The notes below the pieces were generated by a model. It did not search any database. It saw only the letters and a program-made list of their open reading frames with translations, and had not been told where the DNA came from. From Welwitschia mirabilis (lineage: Eukaryota > Gnetophyta > Gnetopsida > Welwitschiales), in contig JBOZIK010000001.1 of the NCBI GenBank assembly GCA_051453625.1, forward strand, positions 204,124,786 through 204,188,785: 64,000 nt of DNA. Direction: 5' to 3'. Below are positions 33,867-45,804 of this stretch, piece after piece. The translations under genes and the position numbers were made by a program. Position 1 is the first letter of the stretch; each line of letters opens with the position of its first letter.

Positions 33867-33966
33867 NNNNNNNNNNNNNNNNNNNNNNNNNNNNNNNNNN
33901 NNNNNNNNNNNNNNNNNNNNNNNNNNNNNNNNNNNNNNNNNNNNNNNNNNNNNNNNNNNNNNNNNN
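33867..33966. other. Assembly gap (100 N) joining two LINE copies
   Basis: The sequence to the left is ORF1 zinc knuckle; the sequence to the right starts at a (GA)n run followed by a part homologous to 30395, that is, the ORF2 end. The gap therefore goes from one LINE copy to another. Confidence 0.9.

Positions 33967-34037
<71 letters not shown>
33967..34037. repeat. (GA)n microsatellite at the gap edge
   Basis: About 35 GA units. The frame 33829-34047 with its Glu-Arg run is an artefact of it. Confidence 0.97.
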
Positions 34038-34041
<4 letters not shown>

Positions 34042-37000
34042 GGGTAATGGAGTGTTATTGAAAATTAGATTATCTCTAATCCACTAGATCTGCCAGAAAG
34101 TTAGATGAATCCCATCCAATAAATGCATGTCAGGGGGGCTTCAGGTTTGGTAGTACTTCATCATTATGGCAATTAATTCCTTATTCTAAATACATCGATG
34201 TAAAAGATGTTATGCTATTTCTAAATTAGACTATCAAATGGTATAGTTAGGATTAACTTGAACTACCCTTTCACACAATTGATCTCTTATCAAAATTTAT
34301 TGATGTTCTTTGAGTCAACAGAAAAATTTAATTTTTTTTAGTATCTGTTCCTTTTAATACTTCTTATAACCATCTTGTTTATCATACTTCTTGATAAGAA
34401 TCTGCTTGTACATTTCACTATGATAAATGTTTAAGTTAGTAAGTTATTGGTGAACTTTTCATAGATGCTTCCTTAGATGTAACACCCTATGATCAATTCT
34501 CCAGTTTTTATACTTGTGGCTAATTAAATCACAGCAGGCTTGCCCTCCTTCTCGCAATCTCTTTAGAATCTTATGAGCTCCAGTGAGACTATAATATTCA
34601 AGTTTTTGAATCCCCAACCTCTTGACTCCTTTGAATAAGTAATGATCTTTCATTTATAGAGATGTATTTGGTGGTGGTATTTTTCTCCTAACTAAATAAA
34701 GTCTTTTAAAATCTTGTTAATCTTTTATATGATAATTTTTTTTTGGAGGGAGGGAGGATAATAAAAGCTATATACCAGAATGATGAGATTAAGTAGGAGT
34801 TTGTGAGAATGATTTTATCCTTCGAGGATAGAAAGTTATTATGCCAAAAACTACACTGCCTTTAGATAGATTCCAAAATGTAATTCTAGGTACTTATCTT
34901 GTATCAATTTCGAAGAGTAATGCCCAGGTAGGTATCCTGTAGGTATCTTAACTTTGTATTTAGAATTCAAGTGATTTCATCCCCTGTGATACATTGTCTT
35001 TCCAAGATGTATATTCTTGATTTATTCCAATTAGTATGAAGCACTGTTGCCTTTGCAAATGTGGTCATAACATTTTTGATAGCTTTTGCTTGTTGACATA
35101 TGGCTTAGGTCATGATAATGATATCGTTTGCATAGTGATTATTGAGAAATGTTTGACTTTCAATTTTGATTCCTGTAACTCCATTCTTTCTTAAGAAAAC
35201 TTATAGAGCATTAATCATATATAGAAAAAGGTATGGAGATAGGAAGTCCCCTTATTTCAAATCTTTTTCCACTGAGAAGAAGTCTGATCTATGGTTTTTG
35301 ACCTCCACACTAAATTTGGCAGAAGCCTGCATGTCTAGCCATCGATTAATAATATCGTGAGAGAAGCCTGTTTTCCTAAGGATACATCCTAAAACTTGAC
35401 AACTAATAGAGTCATAAGCCTTAGCAATATCTAATTTAGCAATAAGGAGTAAAAATTTATTTTTTTAATAGAATGAATAATATCATGAGTTAATAGGATT
35501 TGTTTTTAGATATACCTAGATCGAATGAAGCTAGTTTAGTTCTCTAAAATCACATTAGGAAGTAAGGGCTGATTTGGCTAACTATGATTTTTGTGAAGAT
35601 TCTGTAAATGACGTTGTAGATCCCTAAGCACCTAAAGTCTTTTGGTTTACTAGCATCTCTTTTTTTTGATATGAGAACCACTCTAGTTTTATTCATCTCT
35701 CTAGGAATCCATCTATTATGGAAGATTTTATGCATTACATTATAGAAGTTATCTCCTAGGATAGAGAAGTATGATTTAAAGAGTTAAACTAACCACTCAA
35801 CAGGGCCAGGGGCTCAGTTATTCTTTTTTGATCTGACTGCAATTAAGATCTCTTCTCTACTTAGGGGTTTAGTCAGCATTTTACTATCCTCCTTTGAAAC
35901 TTTCTTATTTTCTGGAATTATGCTGGGGATGATATCGTCCCACTCTCAGATTCTCTGAAGATGAACCTGTAGTTCCTTAGCTATTTCCTCTTCACTTTCT
36001 ATGACTTGACCTCCTACAGTAAGTCTTCTAATTCTATTATTAAATCTGTGCTAGTCGGCCTACAGGAAGAAGAATCTAGTGTGTCTATCATTCTCTTTAA
36101 GCCACTTAATTCTTGAGCATTCTCTTTAGTAATGTTCTTCATCATCATGTATTTCTTGGAGCTCCATTAGGCACTTATATTTTTTGCTTCGAAGACTGTC
36201 CTATTTACCTCTCTCCTTCTGCTTAGCTTGAATACTTTTAAGTTCCTTCTCAAGTTTAGCATTTGAGTCAAATCTCTTTTTATCTTTCCTTCTCTAATAT
36301 CTTATGTGAGCCTTTAAGTTATTGATGCCTCTGTATAAGAAAGTTATAGGTTGGATACCATCATAATGTATCCAAATCATTTCTAATAGCATTCTAGTTT
36401 CTGTTCGGTTGATCCAATACTGTTCCATATGAAATGGGGTTTTTAAGGATGAAAATGCCCCCAATTTAAGCATGATGGGATGGTGATCCAAGGCAATCCT
36501 ATTCAGACCATGGACTTTGAATGGAAGTTTAGCTAGATCCTTCTTAGTCAGCACTCTGTCAATCTTAGACATTATCAGTTTTGTACCTATTCTTCCATTT
36601 AATCATGTGTATTTGCATCCAGTAATAAGAACATCTATGAGGGAGTATCTTACTAAAAAATCTTTTAGGATTGAAACCCCTCTAAAGTTCTAGTTGTCAC
36701 CACTTGATTTTTCCCAGTAGTGGAGGCATTAGTTAAAGTTTTCCAATATTATCCATTTAGATTTATCTACAACAATCCTCTGTTCTTCTTCCAATATCGT
36801 AGCCTTGTCTAGATTGTGTTGTAGGATGTAAATATTTGTAATGGTCTAATCTTCATTTTTAAAGAAAAGTCGTAATATTATTCTGACTATTGGAAATTAG
36901 ATCTGCCTCTTTTTTAATAGAAATCAAAAGACCATCAAAGTTACCTTGGATCGCAACATTAAAAGTTGTCCATTACCATCCTAAATTTATTTTTTCCATA

Positions 37001-37124
37001 TTATTTTTTATCTTTGTTTCCTGTAAGAAACTAAATCAATATTATTTTGACTAATCAAATTTCATAGGGTCTTTTTCTTATAAGAGGACTCTAATCCCCT
37101 ATAATTCCATGAGAGACAATTCAT
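34038..37124 (-). pseudogene. LINE ORF2 (endonuclease, RT), right copy, 3'-truncated by the gap
   Basis: The ATG at 37124 is followed by NCLSWNYRGL, the standard start of plant L1 ORF2. The endonuclease runs to about 36290 and includes LIDVLITGCKYTWLNGR, MSKIDRVLTKKDLAKLPFKV and LNRIALDHHPIMLKLGAF, where the last segment holds the D-H catalytic pair (S-D-H-x-P in active enzymes; LDHHP here). RT includes FHNRWIPREMNKTRVVLISK and KRDASKPKDFR (35735-35550). The active-site motif at 35123-35134 reads YAND, with the first Asp changed to Asn, unlike the intact YADD of the left copy. 34653-34459 is the connecting region after RT (GIQKLEYYSLTGAHKILKRL). Confidence 0.88.
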
Positions 37125-37129
37125 TGGGG

Positions 37130-38214
37130 GTGTTTTTGCCCCTTTCTGGTCACTTATCCTTTTCTTAATGCGTCTTTAATAATAGCTTGAAAGCTATTTG
37201 TGATGTTCTGTACTATTTTTCATTCTTACAGGATTCTATTGCTAGGCCTTCCCTTTGTTTGGGTTTCCACTTTGTTGAATTCCTTGTCATGTAGGAATTT
37301 TTTGGTGTCATTCTCATCCATGAGAGGTTGAAGTGGGTTTTCCTATTTTGGAACTTTCTTTTTCTTGCTTTCCTTGAGAAAAACAATGGTAATTTTTCCT
37401 GTTTGTTCCTTCTATTGCTTATGTTGGCATATGTTCTAATTGTGACCAATCTTCCCATAAAAAGTATAGGTTTTATTTTACTTTTCTGCAATATCAATCA
37501 GTTTTTTTTGGCATTCTTCGCATAGATGATCTAATCTTCCACAATGTGAGCATTTCTTCTTGGGAGGAGCACATCTTCCAGAGGGGTGTACTGATTTTCC
37601 ATAGGTTGTGCAGGGAATCAGAAGGTTCTTATATGTGACTTCTAGATCATAAGTTCCCCATTTGGATCTACACTTTACTGATTAGATCTTCTTAATATCC
37701 TCAAGACTTATCCACATACAGAATCTAGTTAAACTAATTTGGTTTGTTTAACCATGATTTGATCTAGCTTGATCAGATCTCCAAACTGATCAGCCATTCT
37801 TTTTATTAGATATTCATCCCAAAACTCCAAGGAGAACTTATGGATGTGAATCCATACTGGGAGTTTTTTAAATAAGTGCAAGTTCAATTACATCCACGAC
37901 GTCCATTTAGCTAGGGAAAGGCCTCTAACTCCAAAAAACCATGGTCCTATTACAATGATTTCATCTTGATCTTGTTCATTCTCTAGCTAGATTAAAATCA
38001 ACCCTTTTGGCATTAAAATAACATCAATCTTACTGACTCTTATCCATTTCGTTGTGACCTAATCAAGGATCTAATCCAACCGAGGTTAAGGGCCGGATGA
38101 GACAAACTTGCTGATAAGGCTGAACCTAAGCTTCTTCTTGATTTCATTGCATGCATCTTTGTCAATGTCTAAAATAAGAAATTTCCCTTTCTTAAAGAAT
38201 TGAGTCTTCTCCAT
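37130..38214 (-). pseudogene. LINE ORF1 (DUF4283 and CCHC zinc knuckle), right copy
   Basis: Minus strand from the ATG at 38214: MEKTQFFKKGKFLILDIDKD. At about 37930-37700 the frame reads EIIVIGPWFFGVRGLSLAKW, LPVWIHIHKFSLEFWDEYLI and FGDLIKLD, the hallmark segments of the DUF4283 domain of plant L1 ORF1 proteins. The zinc knuckle at about 37555-37510 is well kept: KCSHCGRLDHLCEECQKK. The end (37497-37213) is Lys/Arg-rich. ORF1 proteins of this type bind the element's RNA. Several stops and frameshifts make it non-functional. The spacing to ORF2 is only a few bases. Confidence 0.88.
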
Positions 38215-38459
38215 ATTGGGGCCAAACCCCTTAAGAAAACCCTAAAAAACTAACCAAAATTGTAAAATGAAGGACTCCCAAAACTTACCTAATAAAAGCA
38301 TATCTTGTGGCTAAAAATGCCCCACTGCTCCATGATCAGGGACTGAATCTGGCCTCATTGAACTGTGATCCTCCAAGACCTGCACCCTTTTGCTCTCCAG
38401 ATCCATCGAATCTTCCAGAGCTCAAAACCCTTGAAGTCTTACCATTTACTACTCAAAGA
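38215..38459 (-). other. LINE 5' untranslated region
   Basis: From the 5' end at the target-site duplication to the ORF1 ATG. It has the highest GC content of the window. The plus-strand frame at 38307-38498 is antisense to it and is not a gene. Confidence 0.75.
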
Positions 38460-39860
38460 GATTCTTATATTGTCCTTTATTTTCTCATCTTTTTTTAATT
38501 TTTTATTTTTGCCTCCTTTTTAAGGCTTAATTTGGTATTTGTTTCTTAATAAAATACTACTTTTTTGATAAATTTGTAAAGTGTGGAATTGTATTCCTTA
38601 TCTATAAGTATTAGTTTTTGTCACCTTTTTGATAAATCTTTTGGAATTTTGAGTATGATTGAAATCTAAATTTTATTCTTGTTGAAAATTTATGTCTTGA
38701 TGATGTATAATCTTACATATTTTTATGATATCTTGTGATCTTTAGATGTTACAAAAATGAAGATTTCACAAATCACCAAATAAGGTAGTGAAATATAAAA
38801 ACCCACAAATCATTGAATGAGGTAGTAGAATTAATAGATGCATAGATCATAAAATGAGGTAATGAACTCTATAGATGCTAAATAAGATAGTGGAGTATGA
38901 GAAATTTACAAATTTTTAAATGAGGCAGTGGATCTACTAGATCATTGAATGAGGTAGTGAAGAAAAGAAAAATATTTTAAAAAAAATATAGGTTTGTTAC
39001 TTGTGATCTTGATATTGTATTATCTATCTTCTGACTTGGAATCCTTAATATTTATTCTTCTCTTACCTGGGCCATACTAAGAGCTATGAATATTCCATAG
39101 TTCTCATTCTATATTATTATGTTAAATAGGTGGAAAAAATAGACCTTCTGAAAAGATAAATTAACTATGAAGGAGGGCATAATGAAGTGGAGATTATTCC
39201 TTTTGAGTTTTTGTTGTGAAACTATATTTGAAGTGTTACACTTATAAATATTACTATGGATCTTAAATACCTTATACACTATATTTATTTTGTGACCTTA
39301 GAATATTATAAAACTTTCAAATATGTATCTTGTGATATATATAAAGGATTCATCATGTATATCTTTATTAAATAATATTTCAATAGAAAATATGGTAATT
39401 TATTCTTTTGCAATTCTTGCAAATTTCTTACAAACCCTATATATTGTAATTATAGAGTGTTGAATTTATATCCTTAAATATAATTGGTTTTATTCACTAT
39501 ATTAATAAATATGGAACTTGTCATAAACATTTTAAATACTTGTTTTTATATGAAAAACAACTTAAAATGAAACTTTCCAATAGTCTTTTTTTTAATTCTA
39601 AGCTTAATTTGTACCATTTATATGTTTCTAATAGAAACATACTCTATTTTATCATTTTTAGAAGTTTTAAATCAAGGCTTTAAATTCTTATTTTCTTATG
39701 AAAAAATGGTTCAAACATAACTTGATGATGTTGTTTTTGTAAATCTAAACTTAATATATGTTCTTAAGGGTAAAACTTAGGTGTTTCTAGTGAAAAACAC
39801 TTTATTTCATTATTTTTAGATGTTTTAAATTATGTTTTCAAATTCTTATTTTCTCATGTT
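38460..39860 (+). repeat. Tekay LTR, continuation after the LINE
   Basis: Continues the LTR broken at 28766 and aligns with 40310-41700. It includes a minisatellite at 38750-38970 and two copies of the 130-base degenerate repeat at 39540-39850. At about 39860 the sequence jumps back to the part of the LTR represented at 28270, so the LTR is partly duplicated. Confidence 0.75.
38750..38970 (+). repeat. Minisatellite in the Tekay LTR
   Basis: About six degenerate units of 35-45 bases with the core aatnnncaaatgaggtagtgga. The equivalent array in the duplicate LTR is at 40610-40815. Confidence 0.8.
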
Positions 39861-41975
39861 GAAAAATGCTAAAGAACTTAAGTCTTGTAACTTATGCAAG
39901 CATTTTTTTAATCATAATTATTATTTAGCAAAATATATATTTGGCATGATGAAAAATTAGTATCATAATGAGATATGAAATGCACCTTATTGTTAGGTAA
40001 AGTAATGATTAGGAGTTGGAATCTTTACCATCTTATTTTTCAAGATAATATCTCTTCATATCCTCATATCTCTTCATATCCCTACATTCTCTTATTGTAT
40101 ATAGAACTTACTTCTTCTTTTATTTGTATATTTTTAGAAAATCTACTATTATCAAATCTTGATGACTTTGAAACTTAAAGCTTTGAAAGCATTAGAGTCT
40201 TAAAATTCTTAAAGTCTTAAAGTCTTTAAAAGATTGTAAAGTCTTAAATATAATTTCAAGTATGTTCTTATTTAATTCTTGCATCTTTGTATGGTCCTAT
40301 TTAATTCTTAAATCTTATATTGTCCTTTATTTTTAAATCTTTATTTTATTTTTTATTTTTGCATTCTTTTTAAGCCTTAATTTGGTGTTTGTTTCTTAAT
40401 AAAATATTACTTTTTAGATAAATTTGTAAAGTGTGGAATTATATTTCTTATCTATGAGTAATGGGTTTTATTAACTTTTTGATAATTTTTTTGGAAGTTT
40501 GAGTGTGATTTCACTCTAAATTTTATTCTTATTGAAAATTTATGTCTTGATCATATATCTTGATCTTGCATCTTCTTATGATATCTTGTGATCTTTAGAT
40601 CTTATGGAAATGAGGATTTCACAGATTATCAAATAAAGAAGTGAATGTAAAAATCCACAAATCGCCAAATGAGATAGTGGAATTCATAGACCCAAGATTA
40701 ACAAATGAGATAGTGGAGTCCACAGATCCTTAAATGAGATAATGAAGTATGAGAAATCCATTGATCATTGAATGAGATCGTGGACGCCTCAAATTACCAA
40801 ATCAGACAGTAAATAAAAAGAAAAATATATGAAAAATTTATTAAAAATCAGTTATTCTCATTTTGTTTCCATACGTTTGTTACTTGCAATCTTGATCTTG
40901 TATTATCTGTTTTTTGACTTGAAATCCTTAACGTTTATTCTTGTCTTGTCTAGGCCATACTAAGAGCTATAAAGATTTTACTATTATTACTCTATATTCT
41001 TATGTTAAATAAGAGAAAAATATAGAGCTTTTAAAAACTAAATTAATTGCAAAAGATGGCATGATGGAGTGGAAATTATTTCTTTTTACTTTTTATTGTA
41101 AAACTATATTTAGAGTGTTACACTTATAAATCTTTTCATGAATCTTGAATACATTAGATGTTGTATTTATTCTGTGACCTTAGAATATCATGAAACTTAA
41201 AATATGTATATTATGATATAACTAAAAGCTTCATCATGTATATTTATGCAATTCTTGTAAATTTTTTGAAAAACTTCCATATTCTAATTATATAGTATTA
41301 AATCTCTATCTTTAAATATAACTGGTTTTACTTACTGAATAATAAATATGAAACTTATCATGAACATTTCAAATACTTATTTTCATATGAAAAAATAGCT
41401 TAAAACATAATATTCTGATAGTCTTTTTATAAATTTGAACTTAATGTATGTCCTTCGGGTATTTCCAGTTAAAAACATACTCCCTTTTATCATTTTTAGA
41501 TGTTTTAAATCATGGTTTTAAATTCTTATTTTATTATGTAACAATGGCTTAAACATAACTTGATGATGGCCTTTTGGTAAATTTGAGCTTAATCTATGTC
41601 ATTTATGGTAAAAACTGGGTGTTTTCAATTAAATAAGCACTCTATTTTATCATTTTTAAATGATTTAAATCACAGTTTCAAATTATTATTTTGTTATGCT
41701 AAAATGACTCAAATGTAACTTGTTGATGGTTATTTTGTAAGTCTAAGATTAATCCATATTCTTTTGGGAAAAATCCACATGTTCCCGATTAAAAATGTAC
41801 TTCATTCTTACTATTTTTAGATGTTTTCAATTGCTATTATCATTTGATGTAGTGATAATGCAAAACAATCTAAATAACTTAAGTAATTATTTAATGACTT
41901 AATTAAACTGAGTCTTATATAGTTATTTTAGAGCAAACTTTTGAAGCTTTTACTTTATGAAAATTGGGTCTTACA
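39861..41975 (+). repeat. Tekay LTR, second partial copy in tandem
   Basis: 39861-40320 repeats 28270-28766, 40320-41700 repeats 38473-39860, and 41700-41975 completes the LTR (also seen at 18940-19384 without the SINE). Three copies of the 130-base degenerate repeat lie at 41380-41840. It ends in ttaca and is followed by a primer site, as only a 5' LTR should be. Confidence 0.75.
40610..40815 (+). repeat. Minisatellite in the second Tekay LTR copy
   Basis: Same degenerate unit as 38750-38970 (core caaatgagatagtgga), about five to six units. Confidence 0.8.
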
Positions 41976-42093
41976 TCTTAGTATCAGAGTAAGTTAAAGT
42001 TTTTGGCTACAAATTTTAAACCTCATATTTTGGTACTATAGTATCATTTAAAGTTTTTAATTGTAGAAAATCTGGGTCTTATACTACTAATGA
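41976..42093 (+). other. Tekay primer binding site and truncated leader
   Basis: TAGTATCAGAGT at 41979-41990 is the initiator-Met primer site. The following bases match the leader at 19408-19500, then stop at about 42093 where Athila LTR sequence starts. So a second Tekay copy, or a recombinant, begins here but has lost its body. Confidence 0.75.
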
Positions 42094-44285
42094 TATTATA
42101 TTACTAATTCAATGTGTAAAATGAAACTATAGCATCATGTAATAATTTTACCTAGTTAATCACAAATCACATGTGAAAAATCAATGGTTATGGTAATTCT
42201 TTAGCCTAAAACCAATCCAAATGCATCTATAAAGATCCACCTTCAACCCAAAATGATAAAACTATTATGATAACATTACAACACTAAATTTATACCATTT
42301 TGATGCTATTAAGTTAAATTCAAGGCCATTCTCAGGCATCGGAAGGAGATTTCTCTTTTATTTCTTTATTTTCAAGTTGATTTTCTCTTTATATTAGCTT
42401 TAGAAGCCTTCTATATTTTTCATTTGCATATTTTACTATTATACACATCCATTTTTAGATTTTTACATCCTCTTGCATTATATTTTCCATTAAATGTTTT
42501 ACCATTTTCATCTATAGGGTATTACAAGGGTCATGAAGTTCATGTAAATAGGAAATGTAGGTGGAGAAGAAGGCATTAGACCTTACAAGCATTTGGATTG
42601 AATATTAATGTAAACGATTATGATTTCATCTAAAACCAATAAGTGTTTTTTCCTTTTATGTTTCTATGCTTTCATATACTTGATTTATGCATTTTCATCC
42701 TTTTTTAATTTTAATTTATTTTGACTTCTTATAGTATATTGCATAGTTATTGCTAATTGGATTGTTTTGAATTTAGTACTCATAATTGCATATATCAAAG
42801 AAATCATATGTTTTATTTCTCTTTTCTCTTTTTTCCTCCATTCTTCTCATTTCTTCTAGTACATTATCTCACAATTCCATCATTCTTTGTAAGTACATGA
42901 TGGTCACTTTTTCTTTTTTCTTCCCTTTTCAAAATAAAAGGAAACTAGTAAATTTTGGTGCTTGTTTGAACCATAACTCTTTTTTTGCAACTTCAATGGT
43001 TTTAAAATTTGGTTAGTCGCTTTATTTCATAATTTAGAAACTTTCAGTTAAAATCCAATTTCATGCTCTTAAACTCATTTTTGGATCATTTATAGTCAAA
43101 GTTGAAATTTTTTTGAATCGTGAGATATTATTCTTTTATTTTGCATAGCATATTTCTTTATCAGTATTTATGTTTTTTAGAAAGGTAAGATCTTATCTTA
43201 TATTTATTTTTGATTAATTTAGAAGATGTAATATAATTTTTCTCAAGTTTTGTAGTTTTCTTAATATTCTTGATCAAAGTAGGGTTGATTATAATTTTTG
43301 GAGATTTTGTTTAGATGATTTGTTTCTATTAGTTTTAATTAATCCTACTTGATCTTAATTTCTTGGTTTTAGAAAATTATTTTAAAATACACCTTGAGTA
43401 TTTTGAAGGTTCTAAAATTTCTAAATCCATCTTTTTTTAAATTTCCTCTTTTTTTCCCCTCTCTTCTTTATTTTCTCTTTTTCTTTTACTCAAAATAGCT
43501 TGAAGTTGATTAAATGTTAGTTTTATTTAATAAATATTCATTTGCTAGTTTTTACTAATTACTTGTTAATTTAAAACCTAATTTAGATGTTTTATTACTT
43601 TTATAACTTATTTCATGATAAATTAAGAGTTATCTTTTAAGTTAAATTTATCAAAACTTAGTGAAAATCTTATTTAAATTAAATGATCTGCCATGTCAAG
43701 TTGAAAAAATATTGTTTTCCAAGCACTATCTTATGATTTGAAGTTATTATACAATTTTTTTAGAAGGGAATGATATGTTTTAATTACTCATTTATGTCTA
43801 TATTATGTGATTTCAAGAAATGAACCCTTTATGTAAAATTATTTTTTGGATAAAAATGACTTTAGTAAATTTAATCCATTAAAATCTCTTACTTGTTCAT
43901 TTAAGTAATAAATTATCTTTATAATCATAATAAATGTTTATAAAATTTTATTTCTTTATATGTTATTATATTTCCCTTTTCATGTCTTATGAATTTATGT
44001 TTTTATACATGTACTCTTTCATGGTAATTTTAAGTTATATGTTTTGGTTACTTGTATGGTACTTAAGAGAAATAGTTATTTTATCATGTAAAGTGATAGG
44101 TTGATAAAATAATATTACTATTTCCATATAAATTTATATCAAGTATCTATTAGTTCGATAGTCATGTGCTTCCACTATATATGAAATCTAACCTAGGAGA
44201 TTTTTTATACTTTAATTAGAACTATTTATACTTGATTTTATTTCCCTGAGTTAAATTATTATGTTAGGTACACCTTTCTATAACT
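42094..44285 (+). repeat. Athila-like LTR, second copy, truncated
   Basis: Aligns with 7955-10545 without the SINE. The first 540 bases are missing and Tekay sequence stands there instead. The last 30-50 bases and the primer site are also missing, so it runs directly into internal sequence. Frame 42786-43016 is part of it. Confidence 0.75.
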
Positions 44286-45041
44286 TAAATCTTATCTCAT
44301 AGATGTGGATCAAGGCAATATTGAAAAGCATCTTAGCACGATCTTTAGCATTTATCCACTATTATTGAGTATGAGTACCATGATAAAGATGGTAATGAAT
44401 ATTCTTCTCCTTAATCATATCCTATCCCTTAGCTCTTTGACATTTGTACTAAAGTAAAAGCTTTCTTATCCTTTACTCTTATCTTTATTAGTGTGTTTTA
44501 TGTACTTAATCATTTTATATTTGATGGTGTGTGTTTTTCATGTAGGAAACTTATATGCTCCATTACCTTTTGTAATATTATTTTGATATTTTGGATGTGT
44601 TTTATTTTATTTAACATGTGTTTATATTTTCTTTTTGTAAATGAATAAATTTAATAAACATTTATAGTTTAATTTGTAGATTAATGAATAAAATTTTAAA
44701 GTTTTTAACATGTTTACAATTCACTTACTATCTCCTGTAACCTATAGATATTATTATTCTTTCATGATTACTGGTACTATTGTCTTATATGTTGTTTTAT
44801 TTATAAGATTAACATTTAGATCCACAACCATTCCATTGAGCTATAGACATCTTGATCATTAGTTTACAGGGCTTAATAAGTAATGTAATTTCTCACCATC
44901 ATGTAAACCGTAAATGTTATTAGGTCTTCTGGTAACATGTCTAATATCACATCATAAGAATGAACATTTCAATTGCTAGTAGGTTTTATTAATCTTACCA
45001 TCATAACTTACATGAGATGTATAGTAAAACTAGTTAGGAAA
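44286..45041 (+). repeat. Athila-like internal remnant (3' non-coding part only)
   Basis: Repeats 17575-18394 without the GT run. All genes between LTR and this piece are deleted. The next LTR begins at 45042 (TGTGATGAATTC). Confidence 0.75.
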
Positions 45042-45804
45042 TGTGATGAATTCTAATTTTTTAATGAAATAAGATATTAATGGTCATTATTTTTTATTAC
45101 CTTTTATATTATAGACTACTCTTAGAGATATTTTTTAAATTTTATGATGATAGGGATATTAGACACTGAGTAAGCTTAAAACAATGTATCATAATCTAGT
45201 TTGAGGTTATTTGTGATGATGGTAATTAAGAGATCAAAATTAATGGTGTAAATGCAAAGCATGCCTGTCAACATTTTAGATGTTTTATAGTTCTTTTTAC
45301 ATCATCATATCATATCTACTTATTCATGTGATGATTTTAACTCATTTTAACGCTAGATGCATGACAATAGATGAAATAAAAGCCTTTTAGGACACTAGTA
45401 CCTTAGAAATTTACATTTCAAAAGCTATGGTTTATATATTTCTAGTTGTTTTCTAGTTAAATTTAATGTTTTCATATAATACCAATCACAAAAGATAAAA
45501 TTAAGTTAATTTAGTTTTTGAAAGTTGAGGTGGTTATTTTTCAAACTACTTGTGACATTGTAGTATTAATTCCATGAATATAATGGAACTACAAAGCCCT
45601 ATGATAGTTTTGCATAGAATGCATGAAGCACATGTGGAAATTTAATGGTTATGACAACTTCTTGCTTTGAAACCAACTCATGTATACTTATAAAGAACCC
45701 ACCCCACCCCTTAATGACCAAGCTCATATGATATTGTTACTATACATAATTTATGCCACTTTCATGCTATTAAGTTGAATTAAAGCATTATAAGAAGATA
45801 TTTT

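Larger units (their letters stand above)
28767..38459 (-). mobile_element. L1-type LINE block, two diverged copies joined at a gap
   Basis: The block is flanked by gaatcttatatt (28755-28766) and gattcttatatt (38460-38471), a 12-bp target-site duplication with one mismatch, and the sister LTR at 40310 gives the empty site. The plus-strand T run at 28771-28779 is the 3' poly(A) end; the 5' end is at 38459. The left contig covers the 3' end to the ORF1 zinc knuckle (28767-33866); the right one covers RT to the 5' end (33967-38459). 30395-33866 and about 34030-37560 are homologous but differ clearly, so at least two LINE copies are involved. Confidence 0.85.

Noticed and set aside
33829-34047. 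Glu-Arg repeat protein
   Set aside because: Translation of a gap and a (GA)n run.
38307-38498. Pro-rich plus-strand frame of 63 codons
   Set aside because: Antisense to the LINE 5' untranslated region and crossing the insertion border.
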